The position numbers and the translations under genes were made by a program. A model generated the notes under the pieces. That model was given only the letters and a program-made list of their open reading frames with translations, did not search any database and was not told the origin of the DNA. Of a DNA stretch of 64,000 bases, positions 24,501-36,570 are shown in pieces. The number at the start of each line of letters is the position of its first letter. Within the stretch, counting starts at the first letter, position 1. This DNA comes from Uloborus plumipes (Eukaryota; Arthropoda; Arachnida; Araneae; Uloboridae): positions 1 to 64,000 of the forward strand of contig JAXGGA010005889.1 of the NCBI GenBank assembly GCA_038373865.1. Reading direction: 5' to 3'.

Positions 24501-25620
24501 TTTACGTACTTCCAGTAACTTAATACGATTAAGACAAATGGAAGAAATGCGTCGAGAGCGGGAGATACAAAATTATTTCGATTAGCAGATGCGTCATTAA
24601 CGAAAATGTACTTTGGGTGCGGCATCTCATTAAGATTCGAAGGATGAAGCCGTATAATAAGTACGAAAAATGTAATTACAATAAAACTTAGAAATTGTAT
24701 CATTCCTGGCTCTTCATTTCGAGGTAAATAGTGAGTTTCGTTTGTTTTTGTTACACTATAGTTGTTTGAATTTAAGGCATTTCTTTCCCATTAAAAAAGG
24801 AAATTAGATTACGTCGGATTGTATTTACTTCGCATGTGATAAATGCTATTTTTACTTTCATTTTGGATCAAATCAAGGAAATTCTACGTTAAAATCTACC
24901 CTGTCAAAGATATTTACTTTTAGTAGTTTTCTTACAGATCTTGTCCATAATCACGGCTTCTACTTACTTGTCTTCTCTCCTTGTTCCAGATTGCAATGGT
25001 AAGAAACTAGTGCTAAAATTGCAAAGCGGTAAAAAGGATAAGTTATTATTTTACGTTATTTATTCTTTAAAAAAATACGTAAGAAAAACTTTGGAGTGTG
25101 TGTTTTTTAAGTACCTCGGAAACCATGAAGATCACTCTTAAAGTAACCATAAAAGAAACTATAAAATGGTGACCCAATAAATTGATATTTCTGAAAAATA
25201 GGAAAAAAAAACTAAGGGTTAGGAGCAAAGCGAGTATAAAAAAATGAGAGTTTTTCAGTTTTTTCGATTTTTCAAAATCCAATACTTTCCAAAGTAGACA
25301 ATGTGGACCACCTGTAGGTCATGCCAGTTTAAAAGTGCCCCCATGGACACCCTCTGGTCCAAGCCACTGTCCAATTAGTACATGTCAACGGAAGGAAAAA
25401 TTGCAGGTCTTGAAAGGCAAATAAGGTTCCACGGGAGTAGATCTAATTTAAGCAAGTTTTCACTAAAGGTGTTACGCACTCTGTAAGTGCTATAGTGTAC
25501 CAAGCACAATTTCTGTCCACGAAAAACATTAAATCAGCAAAGGGTTCGCGGAACAAGAAAGTTTGAAAATCCATAATCCAACCACTCAATTGTCTTAAGT
25601 CACGACTATCTAGACTAGAG
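21528..25620. other. AT-rich DNA, no feature recognised
   Basis: No exon, RNA gene or transposon end can be supported. The phrases GTAAACGTGCCCCG near 22694 and GTAAACGAGCCCCGG near 23045 are related to one near 58548 and may belong to an unrecognised repeat family. Confidence 0.35.
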
Positions 25621-25998
25621 TATACAGTACACTCTCGATTATCCGCGGATAACGAAAAAAGCATAAAATAAGGGGTCAAGAAGATATAAAAAATTTCTTC
25701 TGCTTAAAAATAATTGCATTACACTTAAAGCGTGGTATGTACAAACAGTGACGATGGGTACAGCATAAAAAAGTATTTGTATTTGAGATTATCAAGCGTA
25801 TAAAATTTATAAAGTTGTACTTACGATAACGCCCAAGTAAAATAATTTATTGGATGAAATACACTGAACTCTTGGGTAAGAAATGAGAAGAAAAAAATAA
25901 AATTTTAATTCGTGCTTTTTCAAAAAAAAAAAAAAAACAGTTAATTGTATTTGTTCCTTTCCCGAAACACTCACGGACCAATCGAGAGTTTACTATAG
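25621..25998. mobile_element. Probable pogo-like MITE
   Basis: The left end reads ACAGTACACTCTCGATTATC then CGCGG. The right end read in reverse complement gives TATAGTAAACTCTCGATTGG then TCCGTG, so the two form an imperfect inverted pair around ACTCTCGATT. Such CTCTCGATTATCCGCGG ends are typical of pogo-like elements. The interior is non-coding and TA flanks are plausible. The element is decayed. Confidence 0.45.
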
Positions 25999-26038
25999 TA
26001 ACTTCCCACCGCACCCCCTCCAAAAATGGCACCATAAG

Positions 26039-26042
<4 letters not shown>

Positions 26043-26076
<34 letters not shown>
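26043..26076. repeat. (TC)n microsatellite
   Basis: About 17 uninterrupted TC units. Confidence 0.97.
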
Positions 26077-26082
<6 letters not shown>

Positions 26083-26349
26083 AAGGAAAATTACAATATA
26101 TACAACTGTATTATTGTAACATAATTTGGGTAATTCTAGCTTTTTTCAGGCTCAAGATTTCATATTGAAGCAGGAGTTTTTTTTTTTTTTTTTTTCAGAA
26201 GAATTCCTTTTATACTAATTTTATACAGGTTTTTGAAAGCACACCTGTTAAACTAAAAACAAGTTCGAGTTTCTGAATGGTTGAATATATTTCCCCGAAT
26301 GGTTCGAGCTACGTCTAGCATATAAAACGACTTTCTTTAATATCATTAA

Positions 26350-26822
26350 CCCTTTTTAAGGCGGTGGTAAATACGTTACCACCACGCTATAACTTAAAAC
26401 GCACAAAAGTTTAATGTACAGCATGTAATGTTCCATTGTGAGCTGATCCATGTTTTATGTTGTTCCATCAGACAAACTAAAAGTATTTTTGGTGATTTAC
26501 ATTGCATTTAGTTTTTCTATCACTTATTTCATGCGTAACTAAAAAATGTGTAATTTGAAATAACTAATGATGAATAGTTTTGCAAGGAATGCACATTTAC
26601 TTGTGAAATTATTTGTATTTTACATTTATTCTATTGAATAAATCAGTGAAATGTCATTGCTTGTAATGGACGGTGGTTAACTTTACTCACCCCTCTTAAA
26701 AACAAAAGCCACAACAGCAAAATTTGAAAAAATACATTTTTTGGTCATAAATAAGCTTCATTTTTCAAAATATAATGCAAAATGTGAACTTTGGAGAAAA
26801 ACGGATTGTGCCCGTTAAAGGG
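26350..26822. mobile_element. piggyBac-like MITE flanked by TTAA
   Basis: The ends are CCCTTTTTAAGGCGG at 26350 and, in reverse complement, CCCTTTAACGGGCAC ending at 26822. TTAA is present immediately outside both (26346-26349 and 26823-26826). A TTAA target duplication with CCCTTT ends is the hallmark of piggyBac-type elements. The 473-bp interior carries a GGTGGTAA motif near the left end and GGTGGTTAA near 26670, but no transposase. Inverted repeat identity beyond the first six bases is modest. Confidence 0.6.
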
Positions 26823-26826
26823 TTAA

Positions 26827-27301
26827 ATCTCGGAACAATGTATTTCATAATTCTCATTTTCTCCCTTGATTTCAGTAACTTTAGTTATACCTGTCTTCAG
26901 CAAGATAAAAATAAAAAGGAAACCATTGTGCTCTTAAAATCCACGTCGCTTCTTTTAATGCTTTTCAATTCCTCATGAAATATTCTAAGCAGCGAACCTG
27001 AAACTCGTTCTGAATTCTAGAGTTATGTAGGTCTTCCTAACTTGATATAATTTAGGGTAATCATTATTCGGTACCTCACGCACAAAAGACAATTCAAAGG
27101 CCATAATGACTAGATTGTTCCGTGAAAATCGATCAAAACAGCTCCCTAAGCCTGTGAAAGAAGGACTATTCATGAATACTGACATCTTTCCCCAACGTTA
27201 CTTTTCTCTGAGATAAAAGTGAATTTTTCAGAGGACCATTTCTGACAGTATAATTCATTAAAACTTACACGTACACATTTTTCAATGTTTTTAAAATATT
27301 A
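26827..27301. other. AT-rich DNA, no feature recognised
   Basis: Only short chance frames; no feature supported. Confidence 0.4.
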
Positions 27302-27741
27302 CACTGTAAAAAATGAATGTTATATTTACAGTATAATACAGCTAATTGTATAGTAATAAACTGTTAAAATTGCTAATTTTACAGTAATAAAGTGCAAAAT
27401 TTCTAATTTTACAACACTAAACTGTAAAATTTATAATTTTACAGCACTAAATTGTAAAATTGCTACCTTTACAGTAATAAACTGTAAAGTTGCTAATTTT
27501 ACAGTTTTTTTATCAAGCATTTTACAGTTTTAAACTGGAACCTCTGCTGCCAGTATTACTGTTGTTTTTACAGTATAATACAGCTAAATTTTATGGCAAT
27601 ACATTGTAAAATTTCTAATTTTCCAGAATGAAACTGTGAAATTACTAGTTTTACAGTTTATTACTGTGCAGTTTACAGTTTTAAATTGGAACCTCTGCTG
27701 CCAGTATAATACTGTAAAACAATAGTTCATTGTTTGCAGTG
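27302..27741 (+). mobile_element. CACTG-ended element with 30-bp hairpin tandem units, copy 1
   Basis: It begins CACTGTAAAAAATGAATGTT and ends, in reverse complement, CACTGCAAACAATGAACTAT, with TA on both sides (27300-27301 and 27742-27743). The interior is a run of about five 30-bp units. Each unit is itself palindromic, with consensus ACTGTAAAATT, a GCT loop and AATTTTACAGT, separated by AATAA. Further degenerate units lie downstream, and TTAAA(C/T)TGGAACCTCTGCTG occurs twice. There is no coding sequence. CACTG ends with a 2-bp duplication fit CMC/EnSpm-like elements best, but this is inference. A second copy lies at 43359-43801 and a fragment at 29735-29836. Confidence 0.78.
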
Positions 27742-27743
27742 TA

Positions 27744-29734
27744 CTTTAATGTTTTCGTTATTAATTTGTATTCTGAAATTTTTATGCTGTTATTTATTTG
27801 AGGAGTAGGAGTTCGTTTGTCGAGTTAAATGTGTGATGACAGTTTATTGTAAATATTTTTTTAAATGCTTCACTCTTATCCTGGAAACGTTGTAAAGCAT
27901 ACAGAACTTATAAAGTATGAAATTAATAATTGTAAATTTTGTCGCAATAATTACAATTCACTCATTCCTGCAACAAAATCTTGTTTCCTATTCTATTTGA
28001 CCCGCCATCTCCTTGATGACACAACTATAACGCTCACTTTTTCCTTGACGAAAGCACGTTCAAAACTTTTTCATACATAATGAGCACTTTGACTGGTTAA
28101 TGGCAGCCCACGATTTTGGGCAAACGTCAATCAACGCATGTTCATTAAAGCAATGAAATACCTTGAAAGCACCTGCGTAAGATAAACAATAACTTTTATA
28201 AAAAATAAAAAGTTTTGAAAGCACCTTTTTTCACTTCTATCTTATTTATCAAAAAGGCTCTTAAACTGGTTAGCCTTTTGGATATATCAAGATGAATTTC
28301 TGCTTTTGTTGCCTAGATGGACAAAAAACTTTTTGACCCCTAAAGCTAATATTGTCATCTCCTGAAAAATAAATTCCATTGAAGGAATACATATAATCCT
28401 GCAAGTGATATTCCTTCTTGAAACACCATTTTTATCCTGTGCAAAGTATTTTTAAGCGAAAGTATTTTAAATATTTTGCTTGTTCTCTTCAGCGAATATA
28501 ATAATTTGAAAGGCACAACTATCTAACGCTCTTCTTGCTTACCTTCCGTCCTCTGGAAAACAGCCGAAAACTTCAAGTCATCAATTCTTCCTGCCAAAAG
28601 TACCTTGGCATGTGATGTGGAATCTCCCCAAATCTTCTTTTAGAATGCATTCAAAACTTTTATCTCAGCTTTCATATTCTTCGTAACTACAACGGCAGCA
28701 TAACTTAGCACCTATATTACTTGTAAAAAAATTTAACACGGTTGAAAAGTCATTAATCATCAGTGTGAAGTGTAGCCACATATAACCTCAAAATCGATGG
28801 GAGTTGCCTATGGGGACATCTTACGGCAGCTGCAGTCTCTTTATTTTCCATTATTTTCAATTTGGTTTACTGACACGTAAAATGCAATTGACAAATTTTT
28901 GAAAAATCTCGTTTCAACTCAGCGTGAGTGAAAACAATTAAATTCGAAGTTCAAGAGCAGAGGCTTTAGAGCTATTACAGGGCAAAACTAGCATAATTTT
29001 TGGAAACGGCATTCATGTTTCAGAAATTTTATTTTCAATTCTGCATTAGAATATTCAAATTTATTTATGCGTAAAACATCCTTTTACATCTTTTTTTAAT
29101 GCGTATCATTACTGAATATTTTCAAATGCACATTAGATGCACCCTCATTAAAAATAAATATGTTACTATTACGGCTTTATATTTGAAATCTAACGGATTC
29201 AGAACAAAGAAACAGACTTTCAGGCTTTGATTTTTTCAAAATGAACTACCTCATATCAGTTGTTTAAACAATGAAATATTATTGAAAGCATGATTGCTGG
29301 CATGATTGCTGCAATAATAAAATATTCAGAAAGTTAAAGTCGTGCTCACCAAATGTGCTATTTCTTACGCTGTATGGTATTTATCAAGAGTAACTTCGTG
29401 GAAAACAAAAAAAAAGTTTTTATTTCCAAAAATAAAAACTATTTTTTATTAATTTATTTTTACAAACTAAAATAAATGCTTTTATTTTGAGTTTGTGTTA
29501 CACAAAAATATCATAAACACACTTTTACATTATTGAATGAGTCTTTGAGAGTAAGAGTAACGTAAATTATTCATATATCTTTAATGACATTAAAATTTGG
29601 GAGATCTGTCTGTGTGTGACTGTAACCATATCTTCTCTGGAGCATCAATGTTGCCCACGCCAATACTGGTACCGTCGGATACATGATATCTGGAGTAAGT
29701 CATTTCACCAAATTTCCGCCTTTTTAAGCCTTAA
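27744..29734. other. AT-rich DNA, no feature recognised
   Basis: No gene or repeat terminus that I can support. An open frame at 27865-28080 has no recognisable features. Confidence 0.4.
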
Positions 29735-29836
29735 AGTGTAAAATGCACGGTAATAAATTGTAAAATTAGCAATTGTAATTTATTACTATAAAAGTAGCTG
29801 TATTATACTGTACAAACAGCATTCAATTTTACAGTG
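29735..29836 (-). mobile_element. Fragment of the CACTG-ended hairpin element
   Basis: In reverse complement it starts CACTGTAAAATTGAATGCTG and continues through ACAGTATAATACAGCTA and TAGTAATAAATTACAATTGC. This matches the first 100 bp of the copies at 27302 and 43359, with substitutions. The rest of the element is missing, so it is a truncated copy in the opposite orientation. Confidence 0.65.
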
Positions 29837-30180
29837 TGGGTGATTGCAAACTTAGCCAAAAACTTTTGTAATTGTATATTTTCGCAGGAGGTTCACCATT
29901 CTGATTGCAGCATAAGGTTTAAGTTCATGAAATGTTCTTGACGCCACAAGTTTCAATACTTCAATCATTCTTTGTTCTGTACAATATTTCAATATTTGTA
30001 GGTAGCACTTTTTTCAGGCTTTTTCTTTATTTTGACATTACGATATCTATAAATTGTATTTTATATTAATTAGATTATTAAATATTATGAACTAAAACCG
30101 CGTTCCTCCTATACTAATGATTCCGAACGTAAATGAATAATTGAAAAATATTAATACTTTATGTCTCGATAAGTGGGATA

Positions 30181-30182
<2 letters not shown>

Positions 30183-30262
<80 letters not shown>

Positions 30263-30265
30263 ATA
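30183..30265. repeat. (TA)n-(GT)n composite microsatellite
   Basis: TA repeats at 30183-30231 pass into GT repeats at 30232-30252 and then GTAT/TATA. Immediately downstream, CTGATGA and a small GACCCCAGGGTC stem-loop are found (30270-30290). Confidence 0.95.
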
Positions 30266-30351
30266 TCCCCTGATGAAGACCCCAGGGTCTTTTGGGAATT
30301 TTCTCATTACTTCATTTTTTCAATAAATTTTTCGCAAAGCTTTATGCTTCT

Positions 30352-31425
<1,074 letters not shown>

Positions 31426-34400
31426 AGAAATGATTGAAACGGAGGCTTTACAGGTTATTGGAAACAATTTTTTTTAATTGACTACACTCATTTCCGCCAC
31501 ATCTGAACACAAAGTTGCTGAAATAGAAAATTCATAGCAACTTTTGTTAGAACGAAAATCACAGTTTTTGAGTGACTAAATTTAAGACGAGGTTATTTTC
31601 TTTGGGGAAATATTTAAAAAATCTTCAACATTTCAATTGGCAATTTTAGGTGAGATTAGGAAGAAAAATATAATAAAATAACGATACAGATATCTCCAAC
31701 GAAAGACATTTTGACCATCTTCGTAACAACGTTAGTAGAAATGTTTGTAAAAGAGAAAAATGTGATTGCACCCCGGTGCCATACGTGTAATAAATGATCC
31801 ACGAGCCATTACCACATGTGTAATGACTCGTGAGCCATTTACCATTACCGCACCATTTCGGGAGCACAGTTATTACCATAATCCAAAAATAAAGAAAGTT
31901 TCAATTAAGCTGGTCTTGAAATGGTGCAAAATAACGGTATTACGCACTTTTAAGTGATGTTACAAGAATTTTCCTCTTTAGCGTTTTTTTACAAGTCAAA
32001 GAAAAAGCATATATTAGGATGCCACACAATGACTTCTTGATAAACCACAGTTAAACTTTTATTTCTCTTCCCAAAGAACTTGGCGAACTTGGTCTTAATG
32101 AATACTTTTACTCCATTTAAAACGACTTCCAATGTTTCCATAAATCAACAACAAAATCACAAAAGCGAATCCATTTGTTCGAAAGCGTTGCTATTAAGAG
32201 CTCACATTCGATAATCTTAGCACGTTTTTTTTTTTTCTTTTCTTATTTTTTTCCAATGCCATTTCTTTTATATATGTTTTGTTTAATATGTTTACACAAG
32301 CTTCGTGGAAAAAAATTGCATTCTACTCTTCCCACTTCTGTTTATCTATAAATTATATTCAAAATTGGCGGGCTGCAAAACTTTTATTTTTTGTATGCAG
32401 ATATATCCATTATTCTAAAATAATCGCAAGAGGTATCTTTTTATGCAGTCTCATTCGGAATTGGTAGGTTGAAAATTTGCTTTAAACTTGTCTCTCTTCC
32501 GAAGAGTAGATATTTATTTATATCCAAACTGAAAACTTACGAAACAAAAATTGTCTCTTAAACTTAAAACATTAACACGAAAATTCATGGTTAGTTTCAA
32601 GAAACTTCTAAGGGCATATGTACGAAGTAAAAGCTTTAAAATACTTTGAGTAATTTCAATGATGAATGTAAAGCGTTTTAACAGGGAACATTTGAATGGT
32701 ACTTCAAAAGAAATATTAATATATTTGCATTTTGATATTTGTATGTGTTTTTGTACGTGTTAAAAATATTGAGGTTTCATTTTTTTTTTTTTTTTTTCCT
32801 TTTTCTAAACTTTGGAGCTCATGCACGATCTAAAAAGATAAATACTAGTTTCGAAGATTGTTTTCTCCATATTGAGGATGTCAATGCACAACTTTTTCTT
32901 TTTTTGCTTTTAGATGTCGCACATATAGAATATGCCTTTCTTGACTCCACTTTATGTATAGCGTATCTTAAGAAAAAGCGGAACGTCCGTATATGTTCAC
33001 CAAGCATTTCAATCCCCTTAACTACCTCTATCAAAAGAACAATTGATTTTGGGCCACATTAGTGCCTGTAGATGTCTTTGCAGAGGATTCCACTCGTTAA
33101 CATAAAAGCCCGTTAATAATGAAATCGGGGGAACAATCTCTGCTCTTTCTTGTAACCTCTTCGAAGTACAAGACGAATAATATTCCAGACGAAGTAATTA
33201 ATTTGGAAATGTTTAATCACTAAGCGTTACGCTGATATAAAGGCAGAGATATGTTAGTTATGAACAAAACAATGGGATACACAATAATGTGGAAAGATTT
33301 ATTTAAAAAAGCCATATTGTGCAGTCTTGACTTGATCTTGTGTTTACCTATTGGGGTCGGCATTTAATCTTCGGGGTTAGTTGGATAGATTTTCTTACAG
33401 TACATCAACCCCCATTATTGGTCAAAAATTAAGCAAAATGTCCCATTTTGCATTAACTTTTATTTAATGATGCGTCTTCTAAACTTGAATGCACTTAATG
33501 CAAACGCGGTACAAACTGATTGCTTGGTAGTACAAACCGATACATAATTGAATAGGGAAACTCCCCCGTTGAGTAATATATAAATTAAAAAAATCTTTTA
33601 AGAATGCAAAAAAATATATTGAGATTGCTGAAAACGTTCTGATGAATACCTTCTAGTGTATAAGACCCGAAAATGCAATGATATTTGATATTTCGAAAGA
33701 AGAGCAAAATTGCGGTTTTCAAAAAAGAAAATATGTTATTTGCCCTGTTCCGCCCCGAGCATAGAATAGAACGGAGTAGTAAGGACAGGTTGTTATTAAA
33801 ACAATCTAAAATGTAAGAAAACTAGGCTTGCTCTACATTTATTTGGTTTAAAGTGGATGTATAAAAGCTTAAAATTACCATTTTTAATGATTGTGTCCTC
33901 TTCTTCACAAAAAGCAAACACTATAGAAGCGTTTTGATCTTCGCTAACAATTTTTGCGCACAGGGACCCTGTATCCTTAAACTGACTTGCAGTGCATGAT
34001 CCAACTCTACGGGATGGTTCTTCACTGAAGATCGGCAATGCGACTCTGAGTTAGCAACATACGATGCTTCTGATATTTCTTTTAATTTTTCTTTTTACTG
34101 CGTGAAAACGTTTTCGAACTTAAAGCTTATAGAAGTGAGTCCGATATCCTGGTTCGCTGAGAAAGAAGCGAAAAAATTGTAAAACAAACCTCTAGAAAAA
34201 AAAATATACGTTGTAAAATATTTTCCGCCAAAAAATAGTTTTAAAAAATCGGTTTTGATAATTTTGAAAATATTTTAGAGGAACATCTCCATGAGTATCC
34301 GAACTTGCTTTAAATGTTCACGCTTTTGAACTGTAGGTCTGTCTTAGGCCCTCAGAAGAATTGTAATGGATGATATAATGCTCCCTTCCCTTCCAAATAA

Positions 34401-36020
34401 AGTATTATCTATAAAAAAGTCGAAAGCTGAAAAAAAAATTTTAAAAAAGCGCCATTTCCAAAGTAGGACGTGAGGAAGGGGGAGGGGGGATGATGTTCAT
34501 ACTTGGATTTAGGGGGTCGTTTTACGTAAGAATCAGCAAAAATGGTATCAAATGCATTTTGAAAGTTCCTCCCTCCCCCCTTCTTTTCTTTTTTCCCCTG
34601 GCATACTGGCTAGACTAAAAACTGAAGAATCAAAGGTAACACAAAAACAAAGAAGCAGAATGATTTTCAATTTCTTCAGAAGTATATATTTTTATTCCGC
34701 TGCCAACTTCTAGTTATTTAACAGCTTTTCTTATGAATTATTTTTTATTTTTCTTTATTATTTTCAATTTTATTTTTTATTTTGAGTATTTTTAAAGTTA
34801 ATATGAAATAGTTAATAAATTAAACTTCTTAATTTTGATACTTTGGAAAGCACAAAGAACATTCTCTGAAATTCACAGCTTTAAAAAGTTAATCTTAAAA
34901 CTGTTTATACCGTTAAAGGTTTAAAAATCAACATAAATCTTTTCTTCGTTATTGGAATTTCTTAATTTGATTTGAAACAGAAAAATAAGAGCAAATAGTA
35001 TATTTCATTGCCAGATATTCCGTTGCAATCTCTAAATCACTCACATCGTATTTGTTGAAATAGATCTATATGATGATTTTATCTAACATTTATTGCCAAA
35101 ACAATTTCTTAAATTGCTTACAATTCTTCTGTATCAAAATATAAACATTCCATCTTTGACTCATTTTTCGATAAATTTGTTCTTTAAGATTTAATCTCAA
35201 ATATCTGAAACAGCTTTTAATTTTTCCTTCTAAGCTATAGAAAAGAAATTCCAAATACTAAAAAAATTACAGTATATATTTAAGTTCTGTTTTTTCTTAG
35301 GAAAATCTAAAAAGTAGCTAAAATTCAAATCTCCTATTTTTATAAATAAATAGAAGTACCTTGCGCATTCCACGTCTTACAAATATTTTTTAAACAATGA
35401 TGCAAACAAAAGCTCAATAAGCTTCTTTTGTACGACTCATATGTCAATGGCATTTTCAGAAGAAAAATACATAATCTTCTTTCAAAAATTCCTGTTTTTC
35501 CTTTTTTTCAAAGTAAGCTTCTTGTTTTTAAGAACTATCTTAAATCGAAGATACTAAATGAGGAATCCCTTTTTTTATTTGTCATTACTTGTACAGCTAA
35601 GCACGATTTGGGCATTTTGCAAACAAACCTGCTCTCGAGACAGTAAAAAAATATTTTCCGATGTTGAGAAATAGTAAACCCAATACTAAATGCATATCAC
35701 TGCTACATAGAATTTGGAGAGAAAAAAGACCGGCATCAACAAAAAAAAAACATTTTTGGTTTAAATTTTCCAAAAATATATCAGCTGTTAAATGTACCTT
35801 GAGCTTTTGTTAAATGTAGCAAAATCTTATTATTCGTGACTTATAATTTCACCACACCCATATCGACAAGTGCGCGGTGATTGTAAACTCAAATTGCTTG
35901 CATATATAGGCGATTATCTGTTAATTCATAAATTCCTAAACAGAAGCTGTCCGACCATTTTTTTTTTTGACATGTTCGTATAATTATATTGTACTGTTCA
36001 TCTGGGAATGAATCTATTAC
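31426..36020. other. AT-rich DNA, no feature recognised
   Basis: Chance open frames, T tracts and pyrimidine-rich patches (34380-34500, 34565-34600). Near 31795-31850, ATGATCCACGAGCCATTACC and AATGACTCGTGAGCCATTTACC form a short diverged direct repeat. No exon, RNA gene or transposon terminus can be supported. Confidence 0.4.
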
Positions 36021-36024
36021 TTTG

Positions 36025-36570
36025 GTTCAAAAAAGAAATCTATCTTCACATTCAGAGCCCTGATAAGTAGTTATTCTCTGTTTTGTTTTTTTTTTTTTTT
36101 TTTTTCGGTCAATTCTGAAGATTCCATGTGCGTGCAGCATAGGATTTCATTTTTCACCCCATCATTCGGTGTCTTAATAAGGGCACCAGAGTCTTAATAA
36201 TGCTAAGCGTGGCCTTATTGGGCTAAGCTAATTAAAAGGCTAACTCTAAAAAAACACCAAAAGGGATTATCAAAATTAATGAAATTGAAAAAATCTTTAT
36301 TGTCAATATAAAAGCATATTCAACGACATTCGATAAACTTAAACACATTAACAAAAATGCAATATTTACTTCAGTAAGTAGAAAAAACCTATCTTCACAT
36401 TCGGGCACTGATAAGTAGTTATTCTGTTTTTTTTTTTTCCTTTATGTCAAACCTGAACAGTTCGTGTGTGTATGTGCAGCATAGGATCATATTCTTAACC
36501 CCATCCTTCGGTGTCTTAATAAGGACACCGGAGTCTTAATAATGTCAAGCGTGGCCTTATTGGAATACAG
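36025..36570. repeat. Duplicated segment of about 175 bp, 350 bp apart, with hairpin
   Basis: Copy 1 (about 36041-36215) and copy 2 (about 36391-36563) share CTATCTTCACATTC, CTGATAAGTAGTTATTCT, a T tract, GTGCAGCATAGGAT, CGGTGTCTTAATAAGG and AGCGTGGCCTTATTGG. In copy 2, CGGTGTC and GACACCG form a 7-bp stem around an 8-nt loop; copy 1 keeps a weaker version. The copies differ by several substitutions and T-tract length. The element type is unknown. Confidence 0.75.
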
